In this document: positions 62,460-64,000 of the stretch, piece after piece
Position numbering within the stretch: the stretch's first letter is position 1
Layout: each line of letters opens with the position of its first letter
Notes under the pieces: generated by a model
Database searches by the model: none
The model's input: only the letters and a program-made list of their open reading frames with translations
Told to the model about the DNA's origin: nothing
Origin: Burkholderia thailandensis E264
GTDB taxonomy: Bacteria > Pseudomonadota > Gammaproteobacteria > Burkholderiales > Burkholderiaceae
DNA length: 64,000 nt
NCBI RefSeq assembly: GCF_000012365.1
Contig: NC_007651.1
Location: 2,170,001-2,234,000 of the forward strand
Direction of reading: 5' to 3'
Made by a program: the position numbers and the translations under genes

Positions 62460-63524
62460 ATGACACACGACACTGCATCGAACAGGAAAACCCGGGAGAA
62501 AGTCTCCGATGCGATGGCCGAGCCGCGCATCGTCCAGCTCGCGCCGAATCTCTACGCGGTCGCGCTCGAAGTGATGAAGATCATTCCGGCCAAGCACATC
62601 ATCGAGCAGGCGCTGCGCGACGGCCGGATCGATCGGGACACGCTCGTCGTCGAATCGTCGAGCGGCAATTTCGCGCTCGGCCTCGCGGTCGTGTGCCGCG
62701 AGCAGGGGCTCAGGCTGCGGATCGTCGGCGATCCGGCGATCGATCCGAAGCTGCGCGGGATGCTGCACAACCTCGGCGCGGAGGTCGACATCATCGAGAA
62801 GCCGGATGCGCTCGGCGCGTACCAGCGGCTGCGGCTCGCGCGCGTCGCGCAGTTGCTCGACGCGCATCCGAACGCATTTTGGGTGCAGCAATACGACAAC
62901 CCGCGCAATCCCGACGCGTACCGTCCGCTTGCCGAGCGGCTGCTCGACGAGGTCGGCCCGGCGTTCGATCTCGTCGCGTGCGTCGGCTCGGGCGGCTCGT
63001 CGGTCGGCCTCGCGACGCACTTGCGACGGTGCAGCGAGCAGGTTCGCGTGACGGGCGTCGACACGTTCAACAGCGTGCTGTTCGGCTTGCCGGACGGCAA
63101 GCGCACGCTGCGCGGGCTCGGCAACAGCATCATGCCGAAGATCCTCGACCACACGCAGTTCGACGAAGTGCATTGGCTGACGAGCCCGCAGGCGAATCTC
63201 GCCGCGATCGAGCTGCATGCGCGACACGGCCTGTTCTGCGGCCCGACGAGCGGCGCGGCCTACCGGATCGCGAGTCACCACGCGGCGCGGCAGCCCGCGC
63301 GCAAGACGCTGTTCGTCGCGCCCGATACGGGCTATCGCTATCAGGACACGATCTTCGATGCGCACTGGCTGAAGGCGCACGACGAGATCGCCGGCGCGCC
63401 GTGCGCGGCCCCGCATCGCGTCGAGCGGCTCGATCAGGTCGATCCCGCGCGCGAGTGGGCCTGCATCGCATGGGGGCGCAAGTCGCTCGCCGAGCAGCAG
63501 GAGCTCGTCGCGCTCGACGCGTGA
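62460..63524 (+). CDS. SbnA-like 2,3-diaminopropionate biosynthesis enzyme
   Basis: 354-residue fold-type II PLP enzyme. From memory it lines up with staphylococcal SbnA over most of its length: VESSSGNFALGLA, IEKPDALGAYQRLRLARV, FWVQQYDNPRN, SVLFGLPDGKRTLRGLGNS. SbnA joins O-phosphoserine and glutamate, on the way to 2,3-diaminopropionate. The segment with the PLP lysine is unusual: LEVMKIIPAKHII aligns to the usual ..NPGGSMKDRPAK.. with about six residues missing, keeping a lysine (Lys40) but losing the loop. An SbnB-type partner is not in the window. Cysteate synthesis from phosphoserine and sulfite is an alternative. Confidence 0.75.
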   Translation: MTHDTASNRKTREKVSDAMAEPRIVQLAPNLYAVALEVMKIIPAKHIIEQALRDGRIDRDTLVVESSSGNFALGLAVVCREQGLRLRIVGDPAIDPKLRGMLHNLGAEVDIIEKPDALGAYQRLRLARVAQLLDAHPNAFWVQQYDNPRNPDAYRPLAERLLDEVGPAFDLVACVGSGGSSVGLATHLRRCSEQVRVTGVDTFNSVLFGLPDGKRTLRGLGNSIMPKILDHTQFDEVHWLTSPQANLAAIELHARHGLFCGPTSGAAYRIASHHAARQPARKTLFVAPDTGYRYQDTIFDAHWLKAHDEIAGAPCAAPHRVERLDQVDPAREWACIAWGRKSLAEQQELVALDA

Positions 63525-63612
63525 CGCAAGGCGGCCGCGCCGCCCCGCCAGCATCCGCCCGGCGCCCGGAAGGGGCGTCCGGCTCCACCTTCATCGACGT
63601 TTCGCAGAGAAC

Positions 63613-64000
63613 ATGACGGGTATCTTTGTCTTCATCGAGAGCAACACGACGGGCACGGGCGAACTCCTCGTTCGCAAGGCGCTGCAACGCGGCCTCACGC
63701 CGTACTTCCTCACGGCGAATCGCGGCAAGTATCCGTTTCTCGACGCGATCCGGGTCGTGACGGTGTCGCTCGACACGAGCGACGCCGACCGGGTTCACGG
63801 CTTCGTGGCGTCGCTCGACGGCGTCGCGGGCGTGATGTCGTCGTCCGAATATTTCATCGAAGTCGCGAGCGAGGTCGCGCGGCGGCTCGGGCTGCCGACC
63901 GCGAACACCGAAGCGACGCGCATCTGCCGCGACAAGAAACGCCTGGCGGATGTGCTCGCCGAGCACGGAATCGACGCGCCGCGCACGCACGCGCTGTCGC
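63613..64000 (+). CDS. ATP-grasp domain protein, N-terminal part (cut by window edge)
   Basis: The first ~129 residues are visible. The start IFVFIESNTTGTGELLVRKA and the later ATRICRDKKRLADVLAEHGI are the N-terminal and central helices of carboxylate-amine ligases of the carbamoyl-phosphate-synthase-like ATP-grasp group, often found near SbnA-type genes. It could form an amide or dipeptide bond in the pathway. The catalytic part lies beyond the window. The ATG at 63613 is the first start after the SbnA-like gene. Confidence 0.7.
   Translation, partial: MTGIFVFIESNTTGTGELLVRKALQRGLTPYFLTANRGKYPFLDAIRVVTVSLDTSDADRVHGFVASLDGVAGVMSSSEYFIEVASEVARRLGLPTANTEATRICRDKKRLADVLAEHGIDAPRTHALS

Overview
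The window is GC-rich, densely coded DNA that looks like chromosome 1 of a Burkholderia pseudomallei-group bacterium (B. pseudomallei, B. thailandensis or a close relative). The evidence is the codon use and the protein style of the housekeeping block: suhB, trmJ, cysE, lpxH, ppiB/ppiA, cysS, alkA, accA, tilS, lysC. The species call is inference from familiarity, not from a search.

Region 1 (1-9,578) is accessory and mosaic. It holds an orphan type VI secretion effector locus on the minus strand (PAAR protein, DUF4123 adaptor, a small protein, a Tox-REase-5 nuclease). Next come two unknown genes facing a truncated SOS-associated peptidase across a LexA-like box, a low-GC membrane protein and a complete IS3-family (IS2-group) element. 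An AbiE-type toxin-antitoxin pair follows; it has an array of 18-bp repeats at its start codon and lies between two imperfect ~105-bp direct repeats. About 1.4 kb without a convincing gene ends the region.

Region 2 (9,579-23,279) is core genome: a small secreted protein, then the housekeeping genes above, ending with tRNA-Ser(GCU), its promoter and a strong terminator.

Region 3 (23,280-34,298) starts right after the tRNA. It has a DHH phosphoesterase, a GDSL-esterase autotransporter, and a minus-strand exporter block (periplasmic adaptor, RND permease, MFS). A ~1.4-kb gene-free stretch separates this block from the biosynthetic cluster.

Region 4 (34,299-64,000, running off the right edge) is one long plus-strand biosynthetic cluster and the highlight of the window. 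Its first half has the hallmarks of a sulfazecin-type monobactam pathway: a stand-alone A-T NRPS, a C-A-T-E-C-A-T-TE NRPS whose thioesterase carries cysteine at the nucleophile position, a sulfotransferase, a TauD-like dioxygenase and a methyltransferase. These could build a tripeptide, N-sulfonate it, close the beta-lactam and add a methoxy group. An APS kinase (fused to a methyltransferase-like domain) and a CysD paralogue could supply PAPS. SerC, a PduX-like kinase and an SbnA-like enzyme could supply 2,3-diaminopropionate.

The second half adds an ATP-grasp ligase, a second sulfotransferase, a split transketolase, a dehydrogenase, a membrane acyltransferase and a glycosyltransferase. This set is what I would expect for a bulgecin-like sulfated glycopeptide, a lytic-transglycosylase inhibitor that potentiates beta-lactams. 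The cluster may therefore encode a beta-lactam and its adjuvant together. The most unusual gene is a fusion of the first ~65 residues of CysN to a GHMP kinase.
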